A DNA stretch of 64,000 nucleotides from Lineolata rhizophorae (taxonomy: Eukaryota; Ascomycota; Dothideomycetes; Lineolatales; Lineolataceae), in contig MU001683.1 of assembly GCA_010093515.1 (NCBI GenBank), forward strand, positions 910,422-974,421, read 5' to 3'. This document shows positions 22,501 through 34,921 of this stretch, one piece after another (the stretch's first letter is position 1; every line of letters starts with the position of its first letter). The translations under genes were made by a program, and so were the position numbers. The notes under the pieces are model-generated. The model was not told the origin of the DNA. It worked only from the letters and a program-made list of their open reading frames with translations, and made no database searches.

Positions 22501-25500
22501 CTGCAAACAGCGGGCGCCTTGAACTGAAGCTATTGGGATGCACGACATCATAGCTTCTTTCTGCGCGCGGAACAATGATCCCATGGGGCGGGTTCGTGGA
22601 GGCCTTCGAGAAATGCTCCGCATGCTTTAGTGTGGGCGGGAACCTTGTCAGTGAGATCCGGCCCTGGAATCCTCACGGACAAATCGTGAACGGGGCGGGT
22701 GCACCGCTGCTTCTCGGCTCCAATTTCCAGGGCGCACACATCCGCCCAGAGATACCCCTCCACCAACATTCCGGCCGGGCTCCGGCTGGACCCACGTTAT
22801 TCTCTCCGAGAGGACCCTATCGCGGCGAATAGCTGTCCTGCCGTATATCGGAAACGCGTGGTCGCGCCGTTGATTATCGTTAGGACCCTGGGACAGGGAG
22901 GGGTGGATTGATTGCGGTGGGGGTGGACGCCGGCCCGGGTTGGTCGACTGGGCTTTCCTCGAGCGAAAATCCGACTTTCATATCGGCCATTCAGCCGAAG
23001 AAGCCATTCTTGCATCCCGGACGCACATCCTGAAGAGTTGCAGCGCGCCCACACTACCGTCACACCCTCTCCAAGACCCCACGGACCCGTTTATTGACAT
23101 CCTGCGCGTGGGTTCATCAATTGATCAAGATCGATTGCATGGGTGTGTGCGCTGCAGTTGACCGACCTTGGACCATTAGTGGTGTAGGCAAGGTAGACGT
23201 GCCGGCTCTGACTGCAGTCACACCTGCAGGACCGAATATCCAAAATCTTGGGTACGAGCCCCGCTAAGTGCCAGTTAGCCAATTTTCCGGCGTCCCTGCC
23301 ATGCTGCCACGGCCCCCTTCCCTGCCCTTCTCCCAGGGCCCTATGTGCGCGGCAGCCGCCGATTATGATGGGGCCTCTGGTTCTTTTGGTCCGACATTCC
23401 GAACGACTTCCTCTTTGGACGGCGTTTTATTGACCTTCGACTGCCGTTTCTCGCCGTCAATCAGGCATTCTGTGACGGTTCTGGAAAGCGGCTGATGGCG
23501 AGCCATCCCTGCGTGCTTACAAGGGTCCTTTGACAAATCCGGCAATCGTTTAATCTTCAGAGCCAACCCTAGGCTCCAGACATCCGTTGCTACATCAACT
23601 GTCCCCAAGATGATGCCATGATTCCGGAGATTGCTTATCAGAAAATTTCAGACGGGGTTGATCCAACGGATACCCAGACTCACAGGTCCCTCCCCTTGAA
23701 TTTGACTTTGTATGTGTTTGAAGAGACAGAAACTTGGAAGACCTAGGCCAGGTTTGGTCTCACATTGAAGCTTGTTTGGACGTTTCCACCTCATCGTGCG
23801 GAACGTCAATTACTGATACCTCCACGATAGAGTGACGAGGTCAGTAGGTTTTTCTGTTAATTTTTATGGGTCTTACATCCATTACGAGGTACCCTAGAAC
23901 CAAAATCCGCCTTAAAACGGCCTTCGTTTGCGGTCATTATTCCCGTCATTTCAGGCAATATTTTCGAATTTCGTTTTATCATTTCTTCTCAATAATGAAC
24001 AAACATGTCATGATCATCCTTCTGGCCAATCGTGATTCGTCGCTCGCCTTTTTTATCGGGGATTTTCTAATCCCTGGCCGGTGGGGTGATCCATGCCTTG
24101 TGTCCCTTACAGCTAGGAGCTGATTCTGAGAAAACAGGCAAGGGAGCAAGCAAGTAAGCAGGCAGACAGGCAAGCAACCATGTCACTGTAAGGCACACGT
24201 AGCCTGGACGGCACTTAACGGACCAGGCCTGTATGTAGCTCACCAGGGGCCCGGCCACGTGAGCGCGTACCTCGGAAGCGAGTGGAAGGGATGGAGACAA
24301 CCCCGAAGTCTTTTACAATCTTCTCATCAGCGGCTGGCCATGCTGGTGGTGCTCAACAACATACGTAGTACGTGGAGGATTCTCATTGCGTATCCATGTA
24401 CAGTTTTCCATGATTGGGAAACAACGTTTCGACTATGAATGCAACGCACTGCTAATGCCCAGGATTTCGCGCTCGCATTTTCGCATTTGCACAGGCCATC
24501 CGAGAGCCTTGCAGCGGCGCTCAACCCAAGGCGCCGGGCTCGCTGCATGCTGTCCAGCTGACGCGTTTGCTTTTGCAAACCTACCTACGACGTCCGGCGA
24601 TTCTCTTTCACCCGGCAGCGGCTCGCTGCTGCTGCTGCCGCTGCCACAATCCGCTAGATTGGAAGCATGATGGAATGACGGATGAGGCGCTATTGCGCGC
24701 GGCATGCTTGCTGCAGCTGTTCGGACCGTCTTGATGCACGATGCAACTAGGGAAAGCGAAGACAGACTATACTAATGGTGAGAGTATCTAGATTGTAGGA
24801 GCATGGGAGGCCGCCCGCGCAAGAGACTGGTCACACTGAACTGAAGCACGCCGATCGGGGAAAGCACATACGGACTTCTTCCACCAAAAAATTTTTATCT
24901 GTGCATTTGCTCTGTGATCACAGGTTTATTATACAACTGCCACGCGGCATCGAGCGTCCCGCCCGTGTGAGGGCGAAGAACGTAATATCGGCTCGGTGGC
25001 GGTCTGTTTGAAGTCAATGAGTCCCCCTAGTAGAGGTATACAGGAGGACTAATTGGTATAACACGGAGTCTTCCCATTCACCGACCGCACATCCACCAGC
25101 GCACCAGCTGGACCGTGAAGAAATACCGCATTCGAGCCTGCTGTTGGCGACAATTGCCTCCTCTCCGTGGTCCTGTGCTCACTGGGACGAGTGAATCGAG
25201 ACCGCGTCCGCTTGACGCGTTGCTCGGACGCGTCCTTCAGGCCCATCATCCTGTGGGCACATCGCGGTCGGACTGCACGTCGCCCCGTGCAAAGCACGAC
25301 GGGACTCTTCCCCCCGGCCGTGCTCGATACCGCAGGAACGGGACGCGTCTCGATTTGTGTGAGGCATGGGGAGGATCGCAAGGCGGTCTGGCCATGTGAT
25401 GGCGGCTGGGGCAGGAACGTCACCACTCGCTCTTTTCTCGGGGTTTTCCATATTGTCGCAATATCGTGGCGCGCCCCGAAGGAGAAAAGTCCGCTGGCAG

Positions 25501-28500
25501 AGATGTTTTACCTAAGACGTAAGGTGTATTTGGTGCAGGCTACCCGAAAGGCGGGCGTGAGTGAGAAGGGGCAGATCCCTTGGTGGTTGCTGGCATTCAA
25601 ATGCCGACGTGTACTATTGTATCATTTTTGCAGACGATGGCACCGGCAAAGCTTGCAATTTCCACACGCTGCAATGCGGGCGCAACTACTGAGCACCAGC
25701 AGGCTGAATAAAGGCCAATGCCGCATCTCAGCGAACGAAACATGCACGGCGTTCGGGGTCGCTGCGGGCAGCTGGTCAGCCCCCGAGAGAGCGAACCGGG
25801 CACGCGTACCAGGTATCCGGTTGCTAGGTTGACTCCAACAGACGTCCAACATTGGTTGGGGAGAACTTCGCGAAGCAATCTTCCGACACGCAACGGAAAA
25901 GGAGAACAGGGGCGCCCAAAATCTCAGACGAAAATTGAAAATTTGCGACGGGCGAGGCGCCATTGGACAGCGGAGTAAGATTGGTGCGGGAGTTTGGGCG
26001 ATGTCGAGGTTCGATGCACCGTCTGATCGGATCGACGCGGGCACTGGGGGGCAGGGGGAAATTTGCCGCCCATTCTCGAAACCTGCCTGATTCGGAACTA
26101 GGACCGAGGCCACTCCCAACCTATCGCGTCCACTAACAAGTGAAATGAAGACACGACCGATGATGCGTCTGTCTTCTCGCCCAGGCAAGCAATTGAGCAC
26201 AATGCGTTCTTCTTTCACTCGATTTCCACTACTCTCACTGCTCGGTCCTGCGATCGATCGGAAAATATTCGCTCTGTGGTCTGTTCATCGAGTCAGCTCA
26301 TTTCTTAGACTCAAGGTTTTTGTTCACTCGCCGCATCCTTGTCCAGTGCAGCGCTAGCCTCGAGACAAAAACACCCCTCTGGATTCGTGCCAGAAGAGCT
26401 AGCGCGCCGTATACGCTCATACGTGGTCGACGAGGTCTGGACGGGAAGCGGCCGCGGCCGCGCGCACTCTGTCGTACGTCCCAGAAGGCATCGCATGTCG
26501 TCGTATCCCTGGTGGAACTGAGCGGCTTTTGCCTAGATCTAGGGATCGCGCACTCAATTTATGAGCGAGGGGAGAGGGCGCGCGCCGGAGGACGTTCGAT
26601 CTTCAGCCCGGTGGAATGCTGTGTCACGAGGGTGGCGCGATCGGCGTCGTGCCGGTCGTCTTTGACAGGTCCCGCTGGATCGAGCCTCTGTGTGGTCAAC
26701 CGGTGCGTTTGACACTTTGCGCTGAAGCAGCTAGTCCTACGCTCGCGCCCAGATCTTTGTGGCACGGGTTAGACGGGTGATAATTGGGGCTATGGCTGTG
26801 TGACTAAACTTGAGGGGACACGTGGGGGGAAGGTGGTATAACGGCGCTGCGTCAATGGCGGAGACACTTTGGTTTCTGTCGCGCAACTGAGTCCTCTGAA
26901 TGATTTGCAGTTGCAGTCGTTTACGATTAGAGATCACGGCGACGCCGACACTCAAGCAGCAGCGGGAATCACTCGTTGCACTGGCTCTCCTGGCCGTGCA
27001 TTGCGCAAGCATATCGACTCGCGGGTTCCATATTACGAAGCTAGAAGTCCGGGCAAAAGACTGGACCGGTTTGAATCACGCATGTGAACATTTAGTTGCT
27101 GTTCACACTGAACCACTTACGCCCTAACACTAGGTTCCCCTGTCGCCGCAGACGGTCCGTTCTCCGCCGTCTGCCTGATCCTCCGCATGCAAGTCGCCTC
27201 TCTGAGGCACGAGTAAGGCACCGGCGACGGACCGCATCGACGGCTGAACGCTGCCATCGGCAGGGTAAGCAGCCGGAAGATCAACCGCTTGTGGGGGAAA
27301 GTATATACGAACGGCACGTTGTGAGACAATCATCTTAGAGGGTTGGATCCTCTGACATCAGCGCTTTTTTTTTGCCGTTCCCACCGTTGCAGCTCGCACG
27401 CGGGGGGCCTCTCGTGGGATCTCACATGCCGAATCATGTTCTTCCCCGCCACGTGCTATCTGCAAATCGATTGCCATGTATATGATCTTAGGGATCCGGT
27501 CCGATAGCGTACGTTATACGCTGTTGGGGAGGTCGTCAATTGACTCTGCCTTCGTTGAGCGGAGTGATCCGGAGCTGTATGTCTTAAAAGCCCCATCACA
27601 CTGAACGTCGGCCATGGCGACGCAGGGTCTCAGTAAAAAAGACGCAATGACTAGCAAGCACACAAACAGAGAGACAAAGGGATACAGGGCGCATGAAGGC
27701 GGTACGGGCAGGTAGCGTTCGCCCCGCAGCCTGGTCAACGTCTCATCTGTTGGCACCAACTTTCTTTGGTGTAGCATCGCGGCAACCTCAACTGTCGACT
27801 TGATAGCGGCATTCTAGGGAGAACCTTCGCTAGCAAGGGGGCAGATAGACGCCGCAGAGGACTCAAGTCTGCAAAAGGTCCAATAGGCGGCCTTCACCGC
27901 CTCCTCCGCATCCTAGACGGCAGGTTCCATGGCATTGCTGCGGGCCTGTACCACCAACACATCACATGGGGAAACACACAGATCACGTGCGGTCCGTCAC
28001 CAACCTCAGTCCTCGTCCTTCCCGCACGGGCACCACGGAGGGTTGCATGGAAGAGGACGAGAGGGGACGAACGCAGCCGACCGTCGGGACGGTAGGGCTC
28101 CCACGCAGCACTCGGGCGTGCCTGGTTGGACCGCGCCGCGTCGATCCAATGGGCCGCAGCACAGCTCTTGTGCCCGGTCCAGAGAGCATTCGCCGCTCCA
28201 AGAGAACCAGAGGCGGGCAGCCGTCGCCCGCTGAGTGGAGGAGAGCGCCGGCTACCTGGGTGCCTGCCTGCATCCGCTGCGTGACATGCCGCCGCGGCTT
28301 GCTGCTACCGTTGCTAACCATCGTTACCGCTGCCGCCGCCGCGGCCGGTGCTCCGCGCTGGTAGGTGAACAGCTCATCGTGCGCAGATTGGCGACGAGAA
28401 CCCGCAGCAGGCCCACCACGCAGCGGCCGCGGCCCGCCGCATGCGGCGGCAAAAGGCGAGAGGAAGAATGGGGAGGAGATCGCATGCGGGGCGCCGCGGC

Positions 28501-31049
28501 CCGCGGCGGCCAAGGTCGTCCATCATCGTCATCATCTCTTTGGATGTGGTTCGCCCCATCGTCGTGCGTCTTCTCCATATTATTTTTTTTCCCACGAAGT
28601 CGTGCCATCCCGGGAGCGGCTGGATGCGTTGCTCATGTCTTTGTGCCTCCGGACCGCCACTCTCGTACGTCCCGTGGTCCGTTCGTGCAGCGAGGACTCG
28701 GTGAGCTTCCCGGCCCTCCTTGTTGCTGCTTGCTGATGCTGCTGCCGTTGCCCTGCTTGCTTGCTAGCTTGCTAGCTTGTCTCCTTCGGGTTGTTTGGGT
28801 TGCTGGCTGCAGGACAGCACCCTCTTCCGCTGCGTCCCTTCGGCGCCGCGCCTCCCTTCGCCGCCCACGCTTCGGCGGCCCGAACCCCGGCCGTCGGCGG
28901 GACCACCGCGCCGTGCTGCGCTGGGCCGACGTGGTGCGCGGATGAAGCATTTGCCACGTAAGAAGTGCTCGGAACGCCTGAAAGGTTCGCCGAATATGAC
29001 CAAGGGAAGGGCGGAAGGGGAACGCGAGTCGTAGGTGAGCTCGACCGGAGGGGCAATGCGCGGTTGATCTACAAGCCCGGCCAGCGGGAAAGCAATTGCG
29101 TCGAACTTACAGGCATTATTAATTGAGATTGCGTTTCTTTTGGAGAGACACCGCTCCTGGGAGCCTCCAACCGACCTACCACTTTCCTTTGGCCACCTCT
29201 GAGTGAGATGGCGGCCTCAGGCCGTGTGCGTTTCTTTCTTCCGACTCCTCCGCCCGTCTACCTTTGGGGGCAGCAAGGCCGAGCGTCGCTACACAGAGCC
29301 GCCCGGGAGCCAGCAGCTGGGCCGCGATGCACCGCCGCACTGTCACTAGCACGCCCTGGAACGCTCCGCCCTGCGCCCCTGGCGCCTCGTGCGGCGGGAC
29401 CAGCCTCGATCTGCCAATGAGGCGGCTGCGCTCCGTGCACGAGAAGATGAAGCAGCGGCGAGGGAACCACGCGTGTTCGACGTCTGCCCCAGTGGCCGCG
29501 CGACTCTCCTCTCAGACCCCAAAAAGCGGCGACGGAACGAGGGCTGGGCGGAGGGCTGTGGCCATTGGGCCGGGAAGATCGATCCTGCTGCTCACCTGCG
29601 CGCTGCTGTCCCAGGGTTACGCGCATATGCCATGCCCTCCGTCATGCAGCGCGAGGGAGAAGAGAAGAAGAAAAATATTTATATCGATCCGGGGCTGTGG
29701 GGGACGGAGGTAACTGGCGGAGACGGAGGAGCTCAGAGGAGCCTCGGTATACGGGTCGACGTCGAGGATTTTAAATCGCCTTCAAATCGCGCTCTGGACC
29801 GCTTCCCATTCGCTCCCGCGCTGCCACCCCCCGCCGGGATCCAACAGTCAAGGCCAATTTGACTTTCCACGGAGCAGTCGCAGCCGGATCGTCGTTCACT
29901 CGTTGGTGGACTCGAGAAAAGGACTCGATCAGGTCCGGCCGGCCGCGCGCGCGGTGGATGCACCGCTCCAATCGGAATTAATATCGTCGGTCGACGCAGA
30001 CCAAACCACCAACAACTGCTCATTCCGCATCGGGGACAGAGGCGGGAGAGGGTCTCGCGGCCGGGCTGGTACGTACTGCGTAAGCGTTCAGGCCTTTCTC
30101 CAAACCCACGCACGCACTCGCGCGCGCTGGGGCTTCTCCATCGCGTGTCTCACGTTTCGTTGTGTGTGCCCTCCCCCGCCGCCACGCTTCAGGGGGTGAA
30201 CCCCCCTCGAGAATGCCGTCAGCACTAAACATTAATGCCGCCTGGGTTAACGGTACGATCAGTTAGGCTTTCGGTACTTTCGAGATCCCCTGCACCGTGC
30301 TCCCGTCACTTGTGCATAGCCGGGCGCGACTACATACAACGTACCTTTCTTTATAAAGCTCAATCCAACACGTCCGTTCTGCCTCCCCGGCCACGCGCTA
30401 AGTCTCACGTCCTGTCACGTTTGGCTTCTTGTTTAGCGTCGAGCTCGCCGTTTCGACGTTTGCGCCGCCGCTAGAGCTCCTTCCATCACCCTCGAGCTGC
30501 CCAAGTTCCTGTGCTCGTCGCCTGCCCTCACGCTTATGTGGACCCACCGCAGCAGTCACGCCCAGGCAAGCGAATGATCGCTGGCCAGGACTCAATTCAA
30601 CGACGAGAGCATCCGTGGGCTGCGGCGCACCGATTGGGCAAGGGCCAGGTTTAAATCCACCGGGGTCCCTCGCTTGAAACGTGAACAAGCGCTCGTGGAC
30701 TGCCCGCCTTGTGCCAAAAAACAACGCCCTGTTTAAGTGGGGACAAAAGAGTACTTGAACTGTTCACCCTCGTTCCCGGACGAACCACAGCCGAGAATCG
30801 ACGCAGTTGAGCTCCGCTTCTTCTTCCGATTTGCATTTCCATTACTATCACCCGTTCCTATCATTGTCAGCCCCCAACCTCGCCCGTGGTTGGTCCTCTC
30901 TACTCTGATCGACTCCGCTCCAAGGGCACAGTCTTGGAAAAAGAAGACCCAGTAGGGTTGGCCAAACAAGGCGCACGGCAGGATCTCCCCTCCCACGGCC
31001 CGCCCCGCACTTTGGATATTCGTCAATTCAAAAGGAGACCCGGCCCGCC

Positions 31050-32069
31050 ATGCCTCCCACCAGCTCGTGCTTCACCCCGCTCAACGTGCCTCCGTCCGAG
31101 ATGCCCGAGTGGATGGACTCGTTCACGCTCTCGGCGCCGCCCAACACGGATCTCTGGCGCAAGCCGCCAGCCCGCGATACCTCGACGGCGCCCATCCTGT
31201 ACACAGCGCTGCGCAACCCCTTTGTCTCGGCCGAGGTCACCGTCTCGGCTGACTGGGAGCTCGAATGGGACCAGGGTGGGCTCGTCATCTTCGCGGGCGC
31301 GCCGCCTGGCCGGTCGACGGGCTCGAACCAGGACGGGCCGCCGGCGCGGTCGGCGACAGCGCCAGGTGCCGGCAACATCCCCGGGAGCGGCGATGGGAAC
31401 GGGCGCGCAGTAGCTCGGGAGGGGCCCGAGCGAACCGCAGGAGGCGGAGAGCGTGAAGGAAGCGGACAAAGCGTTCAGAGCTCTCTCGAGGAGCTGCTGG
31501 GCCAACGGGAGCAGGACGCCGGGCAGCAGCAGCAGCAGCAGCAGCCTCCTCCTCCCTACTCGCCTCCTGCGCCCGCCTCTAAGTGGGTCAAGGTCGGCCT
31601 CGAGTTCTGCAACAACGCCTGCAACGCGACGTCGGTGTGCGCGACGGCAGACGGGGCCGACTGGTCGTCGTCGGCGCTGCCGGCCTCGCACGCGCGCGCG
31701 CGCCGCGCCGACCTGCGCCTCAAGCTCGAGCGCATCGGCTACGCGCTCTGGGTGTGGTACGAGGACGTGGAGATGGCGGCCGGGGCCACGTCGGCGGCCA
31801 TGGGCACCGCAGGAGGGGGAGGAGGAGGTGGAGGCGGCGGCGTCGTGTCGGTGAGCGCCGGCGGCACCGCCCACGCGTGGAAGAAGCTGCGCGAGGTGAC
31901 GTGGTTCTTTTGGGGGGTCGAGGACAAGGCGGTGCGCGTGGGTGTGTATGCCAGTCGGCCGGCAAATATCGGCCCTACGGCGTATAGAGAGAGGGGCGTG
32001 GGACGCGGCGCGCCGAGCGTCACGCAGAGGAACTTGAGGGTCGAGTTTGAAGGGCTTGAGATTTTCTAA
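31050..32069 (+). CDS. DUF1349 family protein (concanavalin A-like fold)
   Basis: A single-exon gene of 339 aa from the ATG at 31050. DUF1349 proteins have a lectin/glucanase-type beta-sandwich; yeast Ree1-like members influence metabolism, but no enzymatic activity is established. The N-terminal block (PEWMDSFTLSAPPNTDLWRKPP, with sheet positions through VSADWELEWDQGGLVIF) and the C-terminal block (WVKVGLEFCNNACNATSVCAT, then WKKLREVTWFFWGVEDKAVRVGVYASRP) are recognisable. They are separated by an unusual disordered insertion (about residues 90-175) rich in Gly/Glu and with a seven-Gln run. A second Gly run (near 255) interrupts the last sheet. No signal peptide, so probably cytosolic. Confidence 0.85.
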   Translation: MPPTSSCFTPLNVPPSEMPEWMDSFTLSAPPNTDLWRKPPARDTSTAPILYTALRNPFVSAEVTVSADWELEWDQGGLVIFAGAPPGRSTGSNQDGPPARSATAPGAGNIPGSGDGNGRAVAREGPERTAGGGEREGSGQSVQSSLEELLGQREQDAGQQQQQQQPPPPYSPPAPASKWVKVGLEFCNNACNATSVCATADGADWSSSALPASHARARRADLRLKLERIGYALWVWYEDVEMAAGATSAAMGTAGGGGGGGGGGVVSVSAGGTAHAWKKLREVTWFFWGVEDKAVRVGVYASRPANIGPTAYRERGVGRGAPSVTQRNLRVEFEGLEIF

Positions 32070-33345
32070 GGGCGGGAAGGGAGGAAAGAGGAGGGTAGGG
32101 GGGTTAGTAGGGGAAGGGCATGTGGATGCATTTTCGAAGGCGTGTGGTACGCGGCGAACCCTTATTTCCGTCGGAGCAATCGTGACGATTTTCGTTTCGT
32201 TGAAGTTTCTTGCCTCTCTATCCGAGACCTTCCCTTTTCCTACTTTTCTATTGCTCATGAGAGATGACATCGACGAGTTTATGGCCCTTTCCATTGCAAC
32301 CCTCTCAAATGCCACGTGACAAAAATCTCAAGGCAGGCGGACTCTGGGCTATATTTCGAAAGGTTTTCCGTTTTATTAATTTTTCGGGGGCGTACGCTCT
32401 TCACAGGTGACTAAAGAATTTTTTCTGTCTTGCCTTCCATAGACGTGGCGCGTCGGGGGCTTTCCAAATACCTTTTATGAAATACATCTCCTTTGGAACA
32501 CAGGAAAACAAGGTGCCTTTTCTTTTTCTTTTTCTTTTTCTTTTCCTTTTCACATGAACCTTTTTCTTCTTTGGTCACGTATACGGAGATATCTCTATTT
32601 CCAGTTAGGGACTTTTCGTGTGGCGGGCAGGTGGCTGAGGCAAGAATCACCATAGTAATTTGACACAGCCGAGGTGTTACGCCAACGGTCCTTGCGACCG
32701 GAAGGATTCATCGGTGATCCGCTAATGATTCACCAGGAACCGCGCCTTCGCTAAATAGAAATAGCCGTGGGCAAAGCAATCAAACCAACCATCAGACTTT
32801 TGAAGGGCATTTGAGCGTGAGTCGAAGATGGCATCGTGGAGAACAAGTTACAGCCTGGAGGCATTCACAATCATGATGCTTTGCTCTTTTGTAACAGCCA
32901 GTTTGCCCTTTCCGTGCTACGCTAACATGCCAGGACGACGAATCACAGTAAATGCTACGCACCTGTCGGTTCTGTGTGACAAACAAGTCACACAAACAAC
33001 TAACCTTCGAGGGGTTTCACAGGCTCCTGCTGGCTGTTCTGCTGTTTGGCATCATTATTCACAGCTCCCAAACAGTAACTTCCACCATCGACGAAGTCGG
33101 CATTTCTGACGATAAATAAATTCGCAAACCGACTATCGAGCATGTCTCTACACCGACAAAGAACCTCGACCTTGAGCGCGCACGACGAGCAACTAGGCGT
33201 CCCTCTTCTATCGAATATAAGGGCAGAAAGGCGAATTATAAAGTCGACAGAACACGATAAGAAAAACACCTGCGACTAGCTTTTCACATCTGTTTTCGCG
33301 CCTTACCATCCTGACATAGTCGTATACGCGCGTGCTAGGACAACG
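32070..33345. other. intergenic spacer, AT-rich
   Basis: 1.3 kb of relatively AT-rich DNA between two co-directional genes: the DUF1349 3' UTR, then the promoter of the secreted-protein gene. It includes a T/C microsatellite. An open frame at 32828-33109 (93 codons) starts with a hydrophobic stretch but has no recognisable family, and I do not call it. Confidence 0.5.
32518..32551. repeat. (CTTTTT)n pyrimidine microsatellite
   Basis: About five imperfect TTTTTC units in the spacer after the DUF1349 gene. Confidence 0.8.
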
Positions 33346-34798
33346 ATGAAGGCCGCACCCGGCCTGGGCACCGGAACCCTGCTTCTCCTCGTGGAGGCTC
33401 TGTCCGGCCTGCCGGTCCTCAGCCGCGCCGCGTCCACGACTTCTACTTCTCACAGCCGTGGTCCCAACGACATTGCGACGCTCGTCTCCGGCAGCATCAG
33501 CGACCCGGTAGCGGCAAGCCTCCAACCGAACACCTTCCTCGCCCCGGCCCGCGCGGCGTACCACCCCTTCGCCCGCGCGCATCGGCACAACGTCCTCCGG
33601 GACCGGACGGCCGAGGATTTGCCCGACTTCACCGGTCTGCGGCAGTGCTTCGCGAGCCAGGCGTGCCGGGACGAGTACGGCGTGCTGCAGCGGTGCTTTG
33701 ACCAGGAAGGCCCGATTGAGGATCCGAATGGCGGGACGGAACAAGATGTGAGGTTCAGGACGTGCGTGTGCGAGGATTTCCGGGTGAATAGCAAGTAAGT
33801 TAGGTTCGAGTTGTTGCCGGAGTCGATGTTGATGTGGAGTGAGAATGATGAGGGTGGAGGCTTGGAATTGGATTGATCGTGCTAATCGTCGTCATCTGTC
33901 TCCGATGAGCAGGAATTCATTTGCCAAGTGCGTGGGGTGCTTTGGATTGATGCCGGGCGTCGACGAGCGCGTCATCAACTACATGACGACGATGCTGCTG
34001 GGATTTTGCACTGTCGAAGGTACGTCTACGGGCAACTGAAATCCAATGGAACAATGACCCCCCTCTTATCACAAAAGCATCATAACACCATCACCACATC
34101 CCCTTCACCATCACATTACCAACGCCAAAACATCAAACCTGGGTATACACCCACCCACACACATTACTAACTCACCTCTTCCTCAACCCTCTACAGACCC
34201 AAACGCCTACCTCTTCATCACCTCCGCCCTCAACGCAACCCTCCACCTCGACCCGCTCGCCTTCTCCCCCTCGGCAAACTCCAACCCCCCACTCACCGGC
34301 CCCATCACCTCGCTGGCCGGCAACGCCGCCCTGCGCGCCGCCTTCACGGCCGACCCGCTCGCCAACCTGCCCGCGACCTGGTCCTCCGGCTTCGAGTCGG
34401 TGCTGCCGACGCCGCGGCTATGGCCGCTGCCGCCGCCGCCGCCGGCAGCGTCCACGGGCGAGGCGCCTCCTCCGCCGGAGGCTACGACGGGAGCGCCGCA
34501 GCAGGGCGAAAGCAGCGAGCCGACGGCGACGGGGACGGGAGCAGCGAGCAGCGGCACGGCTGCGGGCGAGGGCGAGGGCATCGTAGTGCAGCCTGTCAAC
34601 GTGACGGGGGCGCGCGGCGGCCAGTATCCGCAGCTGCAGCCGCAGCAGCAGCACGAGGAAGGCGAGGGCGACGGGGCGGCGGGCTCGGGGAGGCCGACGT
34701 TCACGAGCGGCATCGCGGAGGTGGGCGGCGGGGCGTCATTGGTCGGCGTGGTCGGAGTGTTGGTCGGGATGGGGATCGCGGCGGTTCTGAGGGTTTAG
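33346..34798 (+). CDS. secreted Cys-rich protein with GPI-like C-terminus
   Basis: Exons 33346-33794, 33913-34019 and 34197-34798 encode 385 aa. Residues 1-28 form a signal peptide (LGTGTLLLLVEALSGLPVLSRA). The mature protein has eight Cys spaced C-x5-C-x9-C-x22-C-x-C-x13-C-x2-C-x22-C. This recalls the CFEM order (three Cys, CxC, then three more) but the spacings do not fit the CFEM definition. Residues about 240-360 are a Pro/Ala/Gly/Gln-rich, probably O-glycosylated stalk. The last 23 residues (GGASLVGVVGVLVG...) are hydrophobic with almost no polar tail, as in GPI-anchored proteins. It likely sits at the cell surface or wall; molecular role unknown. Confidence 0.8.
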
Positions 34799-34857
34799 AT
34801 TGGAAGTTGACGGGAGGAGGGCAGGGGAGGTCGGAGAGGTGTAGAGATGGCGGAGGG

Positions 34858-34921
<64 letters not shown>

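Larger units (their letters stand above)
16843..31049. other. 14.2-kb gene-free block upstream of vosA and the DUF1349 gene
   Basis: I read all six frames and found no conserved motif and no spliceable gene. Open frames up to about 300 codons between 17.1 and 18.1 kb, and many of 60-240 codons elsewhere, are low-complexity or random-looking with strong overlap between frames. The block holds the promoter and leader of vosA (left end) and of the DUF1349 gene (right end). It contains poly-purine/pyrimidine tracts, CAG, CTTC and GCAA microsatellites, a perfect G/C inverted repeat and clustered TACCTA/TACATA words. No tRNA, 5S rRNA or transposon ends were recognised. A non-coding transcript or long regulatory region is possible but not shown. 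Confidence 0.55.

Noticed and set aside
25167-26218. Two open frames of about 200-220 codons on opposite strands
   Set aside because: They overlap each other, show no family blocks, and look like chance frames in moderately GC-rich DNA.
28235-28945. 236-codon plus-strand frame with a hydrophobic stretch
   Set aside because: The hydrophobic part comes from a TTGC/CTGC microsatellite near 28740-28780. The rest is Arg/Pro/Ala filler.
32828-33109. 93-codon frame with a hydrophobic N-terminus, a possible small secreted protein
   Set aside because: The first 25 residues could be a signal peptide, but Cys spacing, codon use and the AT-rich setting do not distinguish it from chance.
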